From positions 1 to 64,000 of the forward strand of contig CANMKK010000013.1 of NCBI GenBank assembly GCA_947498455.1: a stretch of 64,000 nt of DNA, written 5' to 3'. Origin of the DNA: an uncultured Aquimarina sp. Its GTDB lineage: Bacteria; Bacteroidota; Bacteroidia; Flavobacteriales; Flavobacteriaceae. This document shows positions 55,690 through 64,000 of this stretch, piece by piece. Position numbers and translations under genes: made by a program. The notes below the pieces were generated by a model, which did no database searches, was not told where the DNA came from, and saw only the letters and a list, made by a program, of their open reading frames with translations. Each line of letters starts with the position of its first letter. Within the stretch, counting starts at the first letter, position 1.

Positions 55690-56376
55690 TTAATACACAA
55701 GTTCCATTCCTTCATAAAATTTGGTATTGTTATCCAGCCAATCTTTCACATCTTTTCCTTCGATAATAACAGGATATGTAGGACTCCCCAAACAATCTTT
55801 TACATCTCCAATTATTTGCATATGTATCCCAAGTTCCCTAAACATCTGATAAATTAACACATCTGATTCTGCAACAATTAATGGGTGATCGGTACCATTT
55901 ATTACCTCGAATATCTCAAGTAATAAATATCGCATCATTTCTCTGGCTGTAATAGGTAATTCTTTTTTTCTTATCGCGGCAGAGTCTATAGCTAACCTCC
56001 CTAAATGCCAGATATTTTCTACTCTAAGTTCTCGTTCTTTAATCAGAGTATCAATATCTATCTGGAACTCATGTTCTATAGGAAAAACAATATGATTGTT
56101 TTTTTGGGTCGCTTTAATAGTTCCCAATAATTGTCCTTCTGAATTTTTAAATGCAAAATAAACAGAATCCTTAAAATACTTTTTATCGTCCTCCCTCATT
56201 TCTCGTATATCCTCTGGATTGGGGTACCATGCATATTTTTTAAAATAATGATATGCATATAATCTAAACACAAAGTCAGAAAATTCTATTAGATTCTCTT
56301 CTCCCACTCTATAAAGACTTAATTGCTTATAAGTAACCAAATATTGATCTTTCTTAGGCACTGTTATTTGCGACAT
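55690..56376 (-). CDS. N-acyltransferase of the acyl-homoserine-lactone-synthase/FeeM-like GNAT group
   Basis: The ATG at 56376 (MSQITVPKKDQYL) is chosen because a -7 box at 56399-56406 lies just upstream; an earlier in-frame ATG at 56436 would be in the promoter. The 228-residue protein has a GNAT-like core: YHYFKKYAWYPNPEDI, GTIKATQKN, VENIWHLGRLAIDS and LIVAESDVLIYQMFRELGI. The last pattern resembles acyl-amino-acid synthases and autoinducer synthases, which use acyl-ACP. The true substrate is unknown. It is followed by the E1-like gene. Confidence 0.75.
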   Translation of the reverse strand: MSQITVPKKDQYLVTYKQLSLYRVGEENLIEFSDFVFRLYAYHYFKKYAWYPNPEDIREMREDDKKYFKDSVYFAFKNSEGQLLGTIKATQKNNHIVFPIEHEFQIDIDTLIKERELRVENIWHLGRLAIDSAAIRKKELPITAREMMRYLLLEIFEVINGTDHPLIVAESDVLIYQMFRELGIHMQIIGDVKDCLGSPTYPVIIEGKDVKDWLDNNTKFYEGMELVY

Positions 56377-56398
56377 ACTATTATCCCTTTTTTTGGCG

Positions 56399-56406
56399 CA
56401 AAGGTA
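56399..56406 (-). promoter_or_regulatory. -7 box for the acyltransferase gene
   Basis: TACCTTTG on the minus strand matches TAnnTTTG. It lies 22 bases before the ATG at 56376 and supports that start. Confidence 0.65.
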
Positions 56407-56474
56407 GTATAGTTCTAAATACAATCTCTCTCTCAAAAAGGGTGATTTTTATGATATCCTCTTTTCCTATCTCA

Positions 56475-56519
56475 TACCATTTATTGTTTGAATTTACCGT
56501 AATAAAATGTTCTTTTTTG
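56475..56519 (+). repeat. 45-bp direct repeat, copy 1
   Basis: The 45 bases from TACCATTT to TTCTTTTTTG are repeated at 60517-60561 with three differences near the 5' end. The shared core is GAATTTACCGTAATAAAATG. The two copies flank the LRR-protein block 56750-60440. Confidence 0.85.
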
Positions 56520-56678
56520 AAATACTAAACTTGTTTCAGCACCTCATCCTAGGCTTAGAACTTATTTCATGCCAATCGAGAGTTCAGAGTGACCCAGTGT
56601 TATGATACTTGGTAGTTATTCGCTAATCATTTTTGGAAATATATTCTATAAAATAACTCCTGTAAAAAAACATAAAAA

Positions 56679-56695
56679 CCACCCATAAAGGGTGG
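56679..56695 (+). terminator. Short GC hairpin before the LRR gene
   Basis: CCACCC (56679-56684) and GGGTGG (56690-56695) form a 6-bp stem around ATAAA, followed by ATTCACCTTTTG. It lies upstream of the LRR gene promoter and may be a terminator or a leader structure. Confidence 0.5.
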
Positions 56696-56717
56696 GATTC
56701 ACCTTTTGTTTATTACA

Positions 56718-56725
56718 TAGTTTTG
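56718..56725 (+). promoter_or_regulatory. -7 box for the LRR gene
   Basis: TAGTTTTG matches TAnnTTTG and is 24 bases upstream of the ATG at 56750. It excludes the earlier in-frame start at 56723. Confidence 0.6.
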
Positions 56726-56749
56726 CCTCTATATACAGAACTAATTATT

Positions 56750-59425
56750 ATGAAAAAAATATTACTTTTTGTTTTTATATTTTATAATCTAATCCTAACA
56801 GCACAGAACACTTATGTCCCAGACGACAATCTAGAGCAAGCATTGATTGATTTGGGTTATGACTCTGGTATGCTCGATGATTATGTCCCTACTACAGCTA
56901 TTAACACCATAAAAGAACTAAGCTTACATAATAAAAATATTGAAGATGCTACAGGATTGGAAGATTTTGTTGCTTTAACATTTTTATCAATTACAAAAAA
57001 TCAACTTTCTACACTTGATCTAAGCAATAATACTGAACTAATAAGACTAAATTGTACAACTAATAAATTAACTGAAATAGATATTAGCGGATGTACTTCT
57101 TTAAAAAACTTATGGTTACAAGGCAATCGATTAGAATCTATAAACCTCACTAATAATATTGCTTTAGAAGAAATACATCTTAATTTTAATAAACTCACGA
57201 GCATAGATGTTAGTAAGAATATCGCATTAAAAAAAATATATCTTTCTCATAATGAAATAACCAATATAGATATCAGTAAAAACACTGCAATTACACATAT
57301 GTATGCCACTGATAATGATATTAGCCAAATAACATTAGGCACTAATAATCTTCTAACTGCTTTGTCTCTTCTTAATAATAAATTGAATAGTATCGACCTA
57401 AGTAATGCTACACAACTAGAAATTTTATCAGTATCATATAATCAGCTAACATCATTGGATGTTAGTAATAACAGATTATTAAAACGTCTAGGTATAACAG
57501 AAAACCAGCTAAGTTCAATTGATATTAGTAATTGTAATAAACTAGAATTATTAAATGCCGGTATGAATCAATTAACTACTTTAGATATTAATCAGAATAC
57601 TGCTTTAAAAACAATCGATCTTAGTGATAATAAGCTAACTGATCTAGTTATCGACACTAATAATGATCTCCTTTCTCTACACATCCCTAATAACCTATTA
57701 ACAGAAATTAATACCAACAACAATACACTTCTTAGAAGTTTGATCATTAGTAATAATCACATCTCAGAATTAGATGTTAGCAACAATCCAGAGTTAAGAG
57801 CAGTTCTGGCAAGTTATAATCAGATAACCAATCTTGACTTAAGTAAAAATATAAACCTTGTACAGGCTGATGTAGATAACAATGCATTAACAAACTTTAC
57901 TATAAAAAATGGAAATAACACTTCCATCTCTATCTTCAGGGCAAATAACAATCCCGATCTATTATGTATCGATGTAGATGATCCTGACTGGAGTACTACA
58001 AATTGGACACGTATTGATCCTTCGACTAGTTATCAAAGGAATTGTACCAACACCTATATACCAGATGACAATTTTGAACAGGCATTGATTAACTTAGGTT
58101 ATGATTCTGGTGCATTAGATGATTATGTCTCCACAGATGCCATCAATTCCATTACAGAATTAGATATTTCTCATCAAAACATTGCAGATATTACAGGAAT
58201 AGAAGACTTTATATCTCTAACCCATTTAATAATTAATGATAATAGTATAGATCAATTGCCTATTAATCACATTACTACTTTAACTCATCTAAATGCAAGT
58301 TATAATCCTCTATATACTATCGATGTTAGTCAATTAATCCAATTAGAATCTCTGGAACTTAATGTTGTTCAGCTATCGGAAGTGGATATTACCAATAATA
58401 CCTTACTCAAAAAATTACATCTTCGTAAAAATCACCTAACAAGTATAGATGTTAGTAAAAATGTTTTGTTAGAAAACCTAAACATATCGGACAATAAATT
58501 AACCACTTTGGGTATTGGAAAAAATAATTTATTAGAATACCTAAATGTCTCTGACAATAAGTTAACACATTTAGATATTAATAAAAATATAGCATTACAA
58601 CAACTAATATGTACTGACAACCTATTGACTACACTTCATACAAACACCAATACAGCATTAAACCGTATTGTAGCAACAAATAATACTATAACGGAAATAG
58701 ATATATCAAACAATACTGGTTTACAAATACTTACCATAGGTACTAACCTCTTGTCCAATCTTACCGTAAGTACTCTTACGGAGTTATTGGACTTACAAAT
58801 ACCAGATAATCAAATATCAAATCTTGATTTTAGAAATAATAGTAAACTTCGAAAAATCATCGCTAGCAATAATCAACTAACTGCCTTAGATGTTAGCAAC
58901 AATTCAGATCTAAGTAATTTATCGATTTCCGGAAATCGATTAACTCATCTTGATCTAAGTTCTAATCCTAACCTAGATCATATAGAGGTACAGGATAATA
59001 TGCTACGTGAAATGAATTTTAGAAATGGAAATAATTCAGGAATTATTTCAGAGTCATTCAATGTTACCAATAATCCCAATCTGTTTTGTATTACGGTAGA
59101 TAACGCTGCATGGAGTAGATTACATTGGCCACAAAAAGATCCTAATACTGATTATGCCGAGAACTGTGAAACACTCTCTACAATTGATTATACTACTGAT
59201 GATGATGTATCAATATACCCTAATCCGGCAACTCATACTTTTAGCATTCAACAAACTAAACATAGTAATCATACAGAGGTACATCTGTATGATATATCAG
59301 GAAAAAAAGTACTACAAGTTAAAAATCTAGAGTATTCCGAAAAAATTGATATTCAGCATTTAGCAAGAGGAGTCTATTTTATAATGGTAAACGATATACT
59401 AGTTGATAAGCTTATCAAACAATAG
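56750..59425 (+). CDS. Leucine-rich-repeat surface protein with T9SS sorting tail, internally duplicated
   Basis: The 891-residue protein has a signal peptide (KKILLFVFIFYNLILTAQ). Two halves each begin with a Y(V/I)PDDN(L/F)EQALI block (residues about 22 and 440), followed by LRRs with a 21-residue period such as LTSIDVSKNIALKKIYLS. The second half is a diverged copy of the first. The C-terminal 75 residues (VSIYPNPATHTFSI, HLYDISGKKVLQVK, GVYFIMVND) are a T9SS type A sorting domain. It is a probable surface adhesin or binding protein. The ATG at 56750 fits the -7 box at 56718. Confidence 0.9.
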   Translation: MKKILLFVFIFYNLILTAQNTYVPDDNLEQALIDLGYDSGMLDDYVPTTAINTIKELSLHNKNIEDATGLEDFVALTFLSITKNQLSTLDLSNNTELIRLNCTTNKLTEIDISGCTSLKNLWLQGNRLESINLTNNIALEEIHLNFNKLTSIDVSKNIALKKIYLSHNEITNIDISKNTAITHMYATDNDISQITLGTNNLLTALSLLNNKLNSIDLSNATQLEILSVSYNQLTSLDVSNNRLLKRLGITENQLSSIDISNCNKLELLNAGMNQLTTLDINQNTALKTIDLSDNKLTDLVIDTNNDLLSLHIPNNLLTEINTNNNTLLRSLIISNNHISELDVSNNPELRAVLASYNQITNLDLSKNINLVQADVDNNALTNFTIKNGNNTSISIFRANNNPDLLCIDVDDPDWSTTNWTRIDPSTSYQRNCTNTYIPDDNFEQALINLGYDSGALDDYVSTDAINSITELDISHQNIADITGIEDFISLTHLIINDNSIDQLPINHITTLTHLNASYNPLYTIDVSQLIQLESLELNVVQLSEVDITNNTLLKKLHLRKNHLTSIDVSKNVLLENLNISDNKLTTLGIGKNNLLEYLNVSDNKLTHLDINKNIALQQLICTDNLLTTLHTNTNTALNRIVATNNTITEIDISNNTGLQILTIGTNLLSNLTVSTLTELLDLQIPDNQISNLDFRNNSKLRKIIASNNQLTALDVSNNSDLSNLSISGNRLTHLDLSSNPNLDHIEVQDNMLREMNFRNGNNSGIISESFNVTNNPNLFCITVDNAAWSRLHWPQKDPNTDYAENCETLSTIDYTTDDDVSIYPNPATHTFSIQQTKHSNHTEVHLYDISGKKVLQVKNLEYSEKIDIQHLARGVYFIMVNDILVDKLIKQ

Positions 59426-59502
59426 AGTTTCATCTTATTAAAAACCAAAACAGCTTTATAAATTGAGTTATACAGATATGTTAAAATCATACAGTATATA
59501 AA

Positions 59503-59706
59503 ATGAGGGAACGATTAAAATATATAGCAACTATAGGAATTTTATCTCTAGGAGTACTCCTTATCTATAATCTTTTTACCGGTAATCATAATGACTCTAA
59601 AATGATCTGTATCCTACTAATCATTTTGGTTTTCATTCTTCTGTTCATTCCAAATAAAAAAATAAAAGTAGACTCTAATAATAACGCAATAAAAAAGAAC
59701 AAATAA
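59503..59706 (+). CDS. Small hypothetical membrane protein
   Basis: This 67-residue protein has two predicted membrane helices (IATIGILSLGVLLIYNLF and ICILLIILVFILLFI) joined by a short loop, then a Lys/Asn-rich tail. No family is recognised. It starts 77 bases after the LRR gene and ends 17 bases before the next gene, so co-transcription with the latter is likely. Confidence 0.6.
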   Translation: MRERLKYIATIGILSLGVLLIYNLFTGNHNDSKMICILLIILVFILLFIPNKKIKVDSNNNAIKKNK

Positions 59707-59723
59707 TTTAATCTCAGAAAACA

Positions 59724-60440
59724 ATGACACAACTATTTTTACTATTAGTAATCGGAGCCGGAGTTCTTGGTTATTTATATTACATGAAAAAGTCTGGTAA
59801 ATTAGGAAACCTACAACAAAATTACGTAGATGCCGAAGAAGATATAGAAGCAAATTTTGAAACCTATTTAGAAGGGTTTAAAAAAGATCCAGATACTTTT
59901 AAACCTATCGTAGACATTATCGGTAGTGATTTTATCTCATTAGCTATTTGTAAAAAGCCAAAAGATATCCTAGGAGCCGCCGCAGATACCGCAAAAACAA
60001 TGATTACAGGTGTCGTAGTAGAAAACACTAACATACACACGATAGTACTGGCTCAGAATAAACTGCACTATATAGAATATAATCCCGAGATCAAAAAATC
60101 CAGAGAACATTGGATTTTTGAGAAAGAAAATATTTCTGACTTTGTTTTCGGAAAAGGAAAATTAAGTGATAATCTTAAGCAATCCATGTCTTTTCAGTTA
60201 AAAGATGGTGGAGAAAGCGGAGATACTAAAAAGAATAGCGATATGAAAAAACTTAGCTTTAGTTCTAAAGATAAGAAGTACGAGTTTTTTATCTATGATC
60301 TGGTAGGTTTCGGAAAAGGTTTGCAACCCGAAAAAAGAATTGGAGGTATGGGAATGAGTGAGTCTAAAGAAGATATTATAAAAAGTAGACTGCACTCCAA
60401 AATAGCTCAGAAGTTTTTTGATAATATCATTAAATTCTAA
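59724..60440 (+). CDS. Hypothetical membrane-anchored protein
   Basis: This 238-residue protein has an N-terminal membrane helix (FLLLVIGAGVLGYLYYM) followed by a soluble domain rich in Lys/Asp. Segments such as IHTIVLAQNKLHYIEYNPEI and SFSSKDKKYEFFIYDL look beta-structured, possibly a PH-like domain. A basic-acidic Ser/Lys insert lies at about 170-180. No family is recognised. It ends at a strong terminator and probably forms an operon with the small gene upstream. Confidence 0.75.
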   Translation: MTQLFLLLVIGAGVLGYLYYMKKSGKLGNLQQNYVDAEEDIEANFETYLEGFKKDPDTFKPIVDIIGSDFISLAICKKPKDILGAAADTAKTMITGVVVENTNIHTIVLAQNKLHYIEYNPEIKKSREHWIFEKENISDFVFGKGKLSDNLKQSMSFQLKDGGESGDTKKNSDMKKLSFSSKDKKYEFFIYDLVGFGKGLQPEKRIGGMGMSESKEDIIKSRLHSKIAQKFFDNIIKF

Positions 60441-60466
60441 TATACTAAAGTTTCTATCTACTTAAC

Positions 60467-60507
60467 AAAAAGGCTAAAAGTAATATGCTGTTACTTTTAG
60501 CCTTTTT
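60467..60507 (+). terminator. Terminator after the hypothetical gene pair
   Basis: A perfect 17-bp stem (60467-60483 with 60491-60507, loop TATGCTG) has A-run and T-run arms and sits 26 bases past the stop. Confidence 0.93.
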
Positions 60508-60516
60508 TATTTATGA

Positions 60517-60561
60517 TACCATTTGTCATTTGAATTTACCGTAATAAAATGTTCTTTTTTG
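60517..60561 (+). repeat. 45-bp direct repeat, copy 2
   Basis: This is the partner of 56475-56519, in the same orientation. It lies just past the terminator of the LRR block. Confidence 0.85.
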
Positions 60562-60720
60562 TGCCTCAATTTCAGAATAAAAATAAACCGTAGCCCAACT
60601 ATTCTTAATTTTTCTTCTTCATTGAAACAAAAAAATATTTATTTTCTTTTCCAGTAAATTCAAACAACAACTGGTATGACCTGATTATAATAGTGAGCAA
60701 TATTCAATAAAGTATATCTG

Positions 60721-61080
60721 AAACCATTCACTCCGAACAAGAAATCATTCACTCCGAACAGGAAACCATTCACTCCGAACAGAGAATCATTCACTCCGAA
60801 CGGGAAACTATTCACTCCGAACAAGAAATCATTCACTCCGAATAGGAAACCATTCACTCCGAATAGGAAACCATTCGCTCCGAACAGAAAATCATTCACT
60901 CCGAACAGGAAATCATTCACTCCGAACGGAAAACCATTCACTCCGAATAGGAAACTATTCACTCCGAACAAGAAATCATTCACTCCGAATAGGAAACCAT
61001 TCACTCCGAACAAGAAATCATTCACTCCAAACAGGAAACCATTCACTCCGAACAGAGAATCATTCACTCCGAACAGGAAA
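60721..61080. repeat. 21-bp tandem repeat, about 17 units
   Basis: The core CATTCACTCCGAACAGG recurs every 21 bases for 17 units, each followed by a variable AAA(T/C/A) join. Unit length is a multiple of three, so one minus-strand frame stays open as (F/S)LFGVN(D/G/S) repeats for 143 codons, and one plus-strand frame also stays open as NHSLRTG-like repeats. Base changes in the minus frame are partly silent (CTG/TTG/CTA Leu). No start signal or signal peptide supports translation, so it is called as a DNA repeat. Confidence 0.92.
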
Positions 61081-61215
61081 CTATTTGCCATACATCTGTA
61101 AAAAAGATACGTTGGTATTTACCTGACTGTTACTTGGCTAAATTATAAAGTTTACTTTTTAGAAATAGCCATTTTTAACTACTTTCATAATAATAACTAA
61201 TAAAGCTAAATTCAC

Positions 61216-61401
61216 ATGAAAAAAAAACTTTCTTCATTCGGAAAAATTTTAACTAAGACAGCACAACAACAAATCATGGCGTCAGGATCATCCAATTGTC
61301 AAAATCAATGTGGAGTTGACTGGTTTCAGTGCATTTGGCAAGGAACTTCTCATAGCCAATGTCTGGCTGCCAGAAATGCTTGTTTAAACGCTTGTAATTA
61401 G
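61216..61401 (+). CDS. Cys-rich peptide with bacteriocin-like leader
   Basis: This 61-residue peptide starts MKKKLSSFGKILTKTAQQQ, then IMASG, a leader like the GG types at 44407 and 44777 but with a SG end. The mature part has six Cys (SSNCQNQCGVDWFQC, then SQC, NAC, NAC), enough for three disulfides. No processing enzyme is adjacent. Expression or export is unproven. It may be a secreted small peptide, a toxin or a signal. Confidence 0.65.
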   Translation: MKKKLSSFGKILTKTAQQQIMASGSSNCQNQCGVDWFQCIWQGTSHSQCLAARNACLNACN

Positions 61402-61887
61402 ACAAACTATCAAATGACCTTAGAGCAATTAGTTTAAGGCTATATTAAATAGATCACAGTTGTATAGAACAAAAAAGTAATCTCTCTTTATATACAATAT
61501 TTGATCTGTTTATTTTAATACTCTCTTAATAGTCATACTTCGACTGAACTAAGTACGAGGATTGAATCTTTGACGATTAAAATAATCATTCTATTGTGTG
61601 TTCATTTTTTTTATGGTGTCAATTTCATAACACAATAATCCGAAAATGTACATCTAATGTATTTTCGAAGTAGTAATAAAAAAATGAACACTTTATTATT
61701 AAAGCCAGACAGGTTTCTAAAACCTGTCTGGTCTTATCATTGTACATATCACAAATTGAAACCTTATTCCGGCAATCATTTTAATGTATACGTTCGGACA
61801 CTAGTGAATATTCTTTAGTATTGATAAGCTATGTATTGATAAGAGTATTTTAATTTGTATTTTGGTGTTATTAAATTTTGATCCAAT
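61402..61887 (+). other. Gene-free stretch with a hairpin
   Basis: No gene is seen in these 486 bases. CCAGACAGGTTT (61705-61716) pairs with AAACCTGTCTGG (61720-61731) around CTA, a strong hairpin followed by TCTTATCATT, possibly a terminator of the peptide unit. A dispersed-repeat-like word ATACTTCGAC lies at about 61535. Confidence 0.5.
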
Positions 61888-63345
61888 ATGCAACCCATAC
61901 ACATCCTACTGCTTATAGCAGCTTATTTTGGAATCTTACTTCTTATATCGTATTTCACAGGAAAAAGTTCAGGAAACGAAGCCTTTTTTAAAGCTAATAA
62001 GCAATCTCCCTGGTATGTAGTTGCTTTTGGTATGATCGGAGCCTCGCTAAGTGGGGTTACGTTTATTTCTGTTCCCGGATGGGTTGAAGGTGCGCAGTTT
62101 AGCTATATGCAGGTTGTTTTTGGATACCTGGTTGGATATTTTGTTATCGCATATATTTTAATGCCTATCTATTATAAACTAAATGTTACCTCTATTTATC
62201 AATACCTAGGAGAAAGGTTTGGAGTAGTTAGTTATAAAACGGGAGCTTTCTTTTTCTTTATATCTAGGGTTTTAGGTGCATCTTTTAGACTTTACCTCGT
62301 AGCAATTGTATTACAACAATATATTTTTGATGAGTGGAATGTACCTTTCGAAATTACTGTTATACTTTCGATACTTCTTATCTGGATATATACTTTTAGA
62401 GGAGGTATCAAAACAATTGTTTGGACAGATACACTACAAACATTTTTTATGTTAATAGCAGTAGGAACTGCCATCTATTATATTAATGATCAAATAGGAT
62501 GGTCGTTCTCAGAGTTTCTCTCTTCTGAAGAATTAAAAAACTATGATAAAATATTTTTCTTCGAAAACTTTTTAGAAAAAAATCATTTCTTCAAGTCATT
62601 TATAGGAGGAATGTTTATTGCTATCTGTATGACTGGATTAGATCAGGATATGATGCAAAAAAACTTGACCTGCCGTAATTTAAAAGAGGCGCAGAAAAAC
62701 ATGGTTTCTTTTAGTTTGGTGTTGATTATTGTGAACTTTATTTTTCTTTTACTAGGTGCTTTACTATTTATATATGCAGATCAGTTCAATATAGCTACTC
62801 CAATCGTAGATGGTAATGTAAAAACGGACTTATTATTTCCCGAAATAGCAATTAATGGTGGATTGGGTATCGTATTGGCCGTTGCTTTTATTCTCGGATT
62901 GGTCGCTGCGGCGTATAGTAGTGCAGATAGTGCGCTGACTTCTCTAACAACCTCTTTCTGCATTGATTTTTTAGGAATAGAAAAAAAAGAAAAGCAAGAT
63001 CAAGTAACCATCCGAAAGAAAACTCATATCGCCATGAGTGCCCTATTAATAATTGTGATTATAATTTTTAAACATGTATTAACCGAAAATGTAATCAGTA
63101 ATTTACTAACCGTTGCTACTTTTACCTATGGTCCACTATTAGGCTTATTTGCTTTCGGAATTTTCACTAATTATAAAATCAAAGATAAATATACGTGGAT
63201 TGTCGCCTTGATCTCTGTCCTACTTATTATTGGAGTATGGAAAATACCTTCTGAATTAATTGGTGGTTATAAAATTGGTTATGAATTACTTCCGCTGAAT
63301 GGTTTATTAACCTTTCTTGGATTAATATTGATCCGTAGAAAGTAA
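61888..63345 (+). CDS. Sodium:solute symporter (SSS family)
   Basis: The 485-residue membrane protein has about 13 hydrophobic segments with SSS motifs: [33 protein letters not shown] at the start (FKA and GASLSG region), DLGL-like [29 protein letters not shown] and [17 protein letters not shown] with the sodium-site serines. It imports a solute with Na+ across the inner membrane; the substrate is not evident (sugar-acid or sialic-acid-like relatives exist). It overlaps the end of the convergent CoA-binding gene by 24 bases. Confidence 0.92.
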   Translation: MQPIHILLLIAAYFGILLLISYFTGKSSGNEAFFKANKQSPWYVVAFGMIGASLSGVTFISVPGWVEGAQFSYMQVVFGYLVGYFVIAYILMPIYYKLNVTSIYQYLGERFGVVSYKTGAFFFFISRVLGASFRLYLVAIVLQQYIFDEWNVPFEITVILSILLIWIYTFRGGIKTIVWTDTLQTFFMLIAVGTAIYYINDQIGWSFSEFLSSEELKNYDKIFFFENFLEKNHFFKSFIGGMFIAICMTGLDQDMMQKNLTCRNLKEAQKNMVSFSLVLIIVNFIFLLLGALLFIYADQFNIATPIVDGNVKTDLLFPEIAINGGLGIVLAVAFILGLVAAAYSSADSALTSLTTSFCIDFLGIEKKEKQDQVTIRKKTHIAMSALLIIVIIIFKHVLTENVISNLLTVATFTYGPLLGLFAFGIFTNYKIKDKYTWIVALISVLLIIGVWKIPSELIGGYKIGYELLPLNGLLTFLGLILIRRK

Positions 63346-63684
63346 AACTAATGTACAGGCAATCTCTATTTCTATATTGGCTCGTTTTAGTATTTCGTAT
63401 AATTCTGGATTTTCGGTACCTGGATTAAAAATTACTCTTTTGGGATTCAACCCCACAATATAATCATAGTATTTCTCCTGTCTTAATGGGTTCAAATACA
63501 TGGTTACAGTATCAATACCATCATAGGATACTTCTGTAGTATCTATCTCTACTCCTGCTACTTCCCCAGGTCTTGCTCCTATGGCAACCACATCATATGT
63601 GTAATTAATCAATCTGTTTATTGCCTTATTAGAATATCTATCTTCCTTAGTAGAGGCTCCAAGTACAAGTGTTTTTTTCTTCAT
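63322..63684 (-). CDS. CoA-binding (Rossmann) domain protein
   Basis: The 120-residue protein has [22 protein letters not shown] (nucleotide loop), [32 protein letters not shown] and [15 protein letters not shown]. These match YccU-type CoA-binding proteins of about 120-140 residues. The function is unknown. It is cytoplasmic. Its last 24 bases overlap the end of the symporter gene on the other strand. Confidence 0.92.
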   Translation of the reverse strand: MKKKTLVLGASTKEDRYSNKAINRLINYTYDVVAIGARPGEVAGVEIDTTEVSYDGIDTVTMYLNPLRQEKYYDYIVGLNPKRVIFNPGTENPELYEILKRANIEIEIACTLVLLSTDQY

Positions 63685-64000
63685 CTTTTTTTTATAATAA
63701 TAAGAATTGTTTTTTTAGTCTTCAATAGTATATATCATAAAACTTTAAAACAAATCATTTAGTATTTTAATACCAAGCGAACCTTAAAATTAAGCTAAAA
63801 TACTCGTTCATCCTCTCTTTTTTTTTCATTATAAAAACCGTCCTTAGCTGTGTCTATTCAAGAATTTTACCGCTTCAGAACAGAAAAAAGTAACTTCTCT
63901 TTTTTAGTTTATTTTTAGAATCCATATGATATAAATACAAATCTATTTCACCTTTTCTTCATATATATGTTATAGGAAAAATCCTTTTACACTACCTAAC
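63685..64000. other. Gene-free right edge of the window
   Basis: These 316 bases are A/T-rich without a supported gene. The promoter of the CoA-binding gene (minus strand) is probably here, but no clear -7 box was found. Confidence 0.4.

Noticed and set aside
60721..61080. CRISPR array
   Set aside because: The units are contiguous 21-bp tandem copies with no unique spacers, and no cas genes are present.
60660..61091. A 143-codon minus-strand frame of FLFGVND/G repeats as a protein gene
   Set aside because: It follows automatically from a 21-bp repeat, another frame on the opposite strand is also open, and there is no signal peptide, promoter or recognisable flanking domain. Kept as a repeat.

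Overview
The window looks like a chromosomal segment of a marine Flavobacteriaceae bacterium (Bacteroidota), plausibly near Aquimarina; the genus is a guess. The grounds are low G+C, several T9SS features (sorting tails, a PorV/PorQ-type barrel), TAnnTTTG promoter -7 boxes, TTG/GTG starts without strong ribosome-binding sites, leucine dehydrogenase, long NusB, DUF3276 and a kdsD-tatC-CMD-lptB run. No rRNA, tRNA or CRISPR array was seen.

Region 1 (1-6375) is an accessory toxin island. A type VI secretion tube protein (TssD/Hcp-like) is fused to a zinc metallopeptidase of the HExxHxxGxxH class and followed by a lipoprotein that may be its immunity partner. This module sits between two pieces of group II intron on the minus strand: a 5' end running off the left edge, and a 3' end (domains V and VI plus the maturase C-terminus) at 3016-3280. 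A second module has a frameshifted, pyroglutamyl-peptidase-like effector and another lipoprotein. Gene-free decayed DNA follows.

Region 2 (6376-21754) has one T9SS cargo protein and then a class I lanthipeptide cluster on the minus strand: three near-identical precursor peptides (18441-17686), two LanC proteins (one lacking the zinc ligands), a luciferase-like flavin monooxygenase, a full-length LanB dehydratase and a C39-peptidase ABC exporter. The likely flow is precursor, LanB dehydration, LanC cyclisation, possible flavin oxidation, then cleavage after GG and export. An outer-membrane TonB-receptor-like barrel lies upstream.

Region 3 (21997-43871) is mostly core genome: mscS, yajC, DUF1573, nusB, leucine dehydrogenase, an ABC exporter, DUF3276, an M14 peptidase, small enzymes, a cyclophilin-FKBP fusion, recQ, kdsD-tatC-CMD, lptB and a flavin reductase. 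REP-like palindromes lie at 34796-34885.

Region 4 (43872-64000) mixes core genes (pssA, PorV-like, lnt, ABC-F, LolD-like ATPase, sodium:solute symporter) with accessory items: two orphan GG-leader peptides beside a decayed third copy, a PP2C gene bracketed by 17-bp inverted repeats, an acyltransferase/E1-like pair, a duplicated leucine-rich-repeat T9SS protein, a 17-unit 21-bp tandem repeat, and a six-cysteine peptide with a similar leader.
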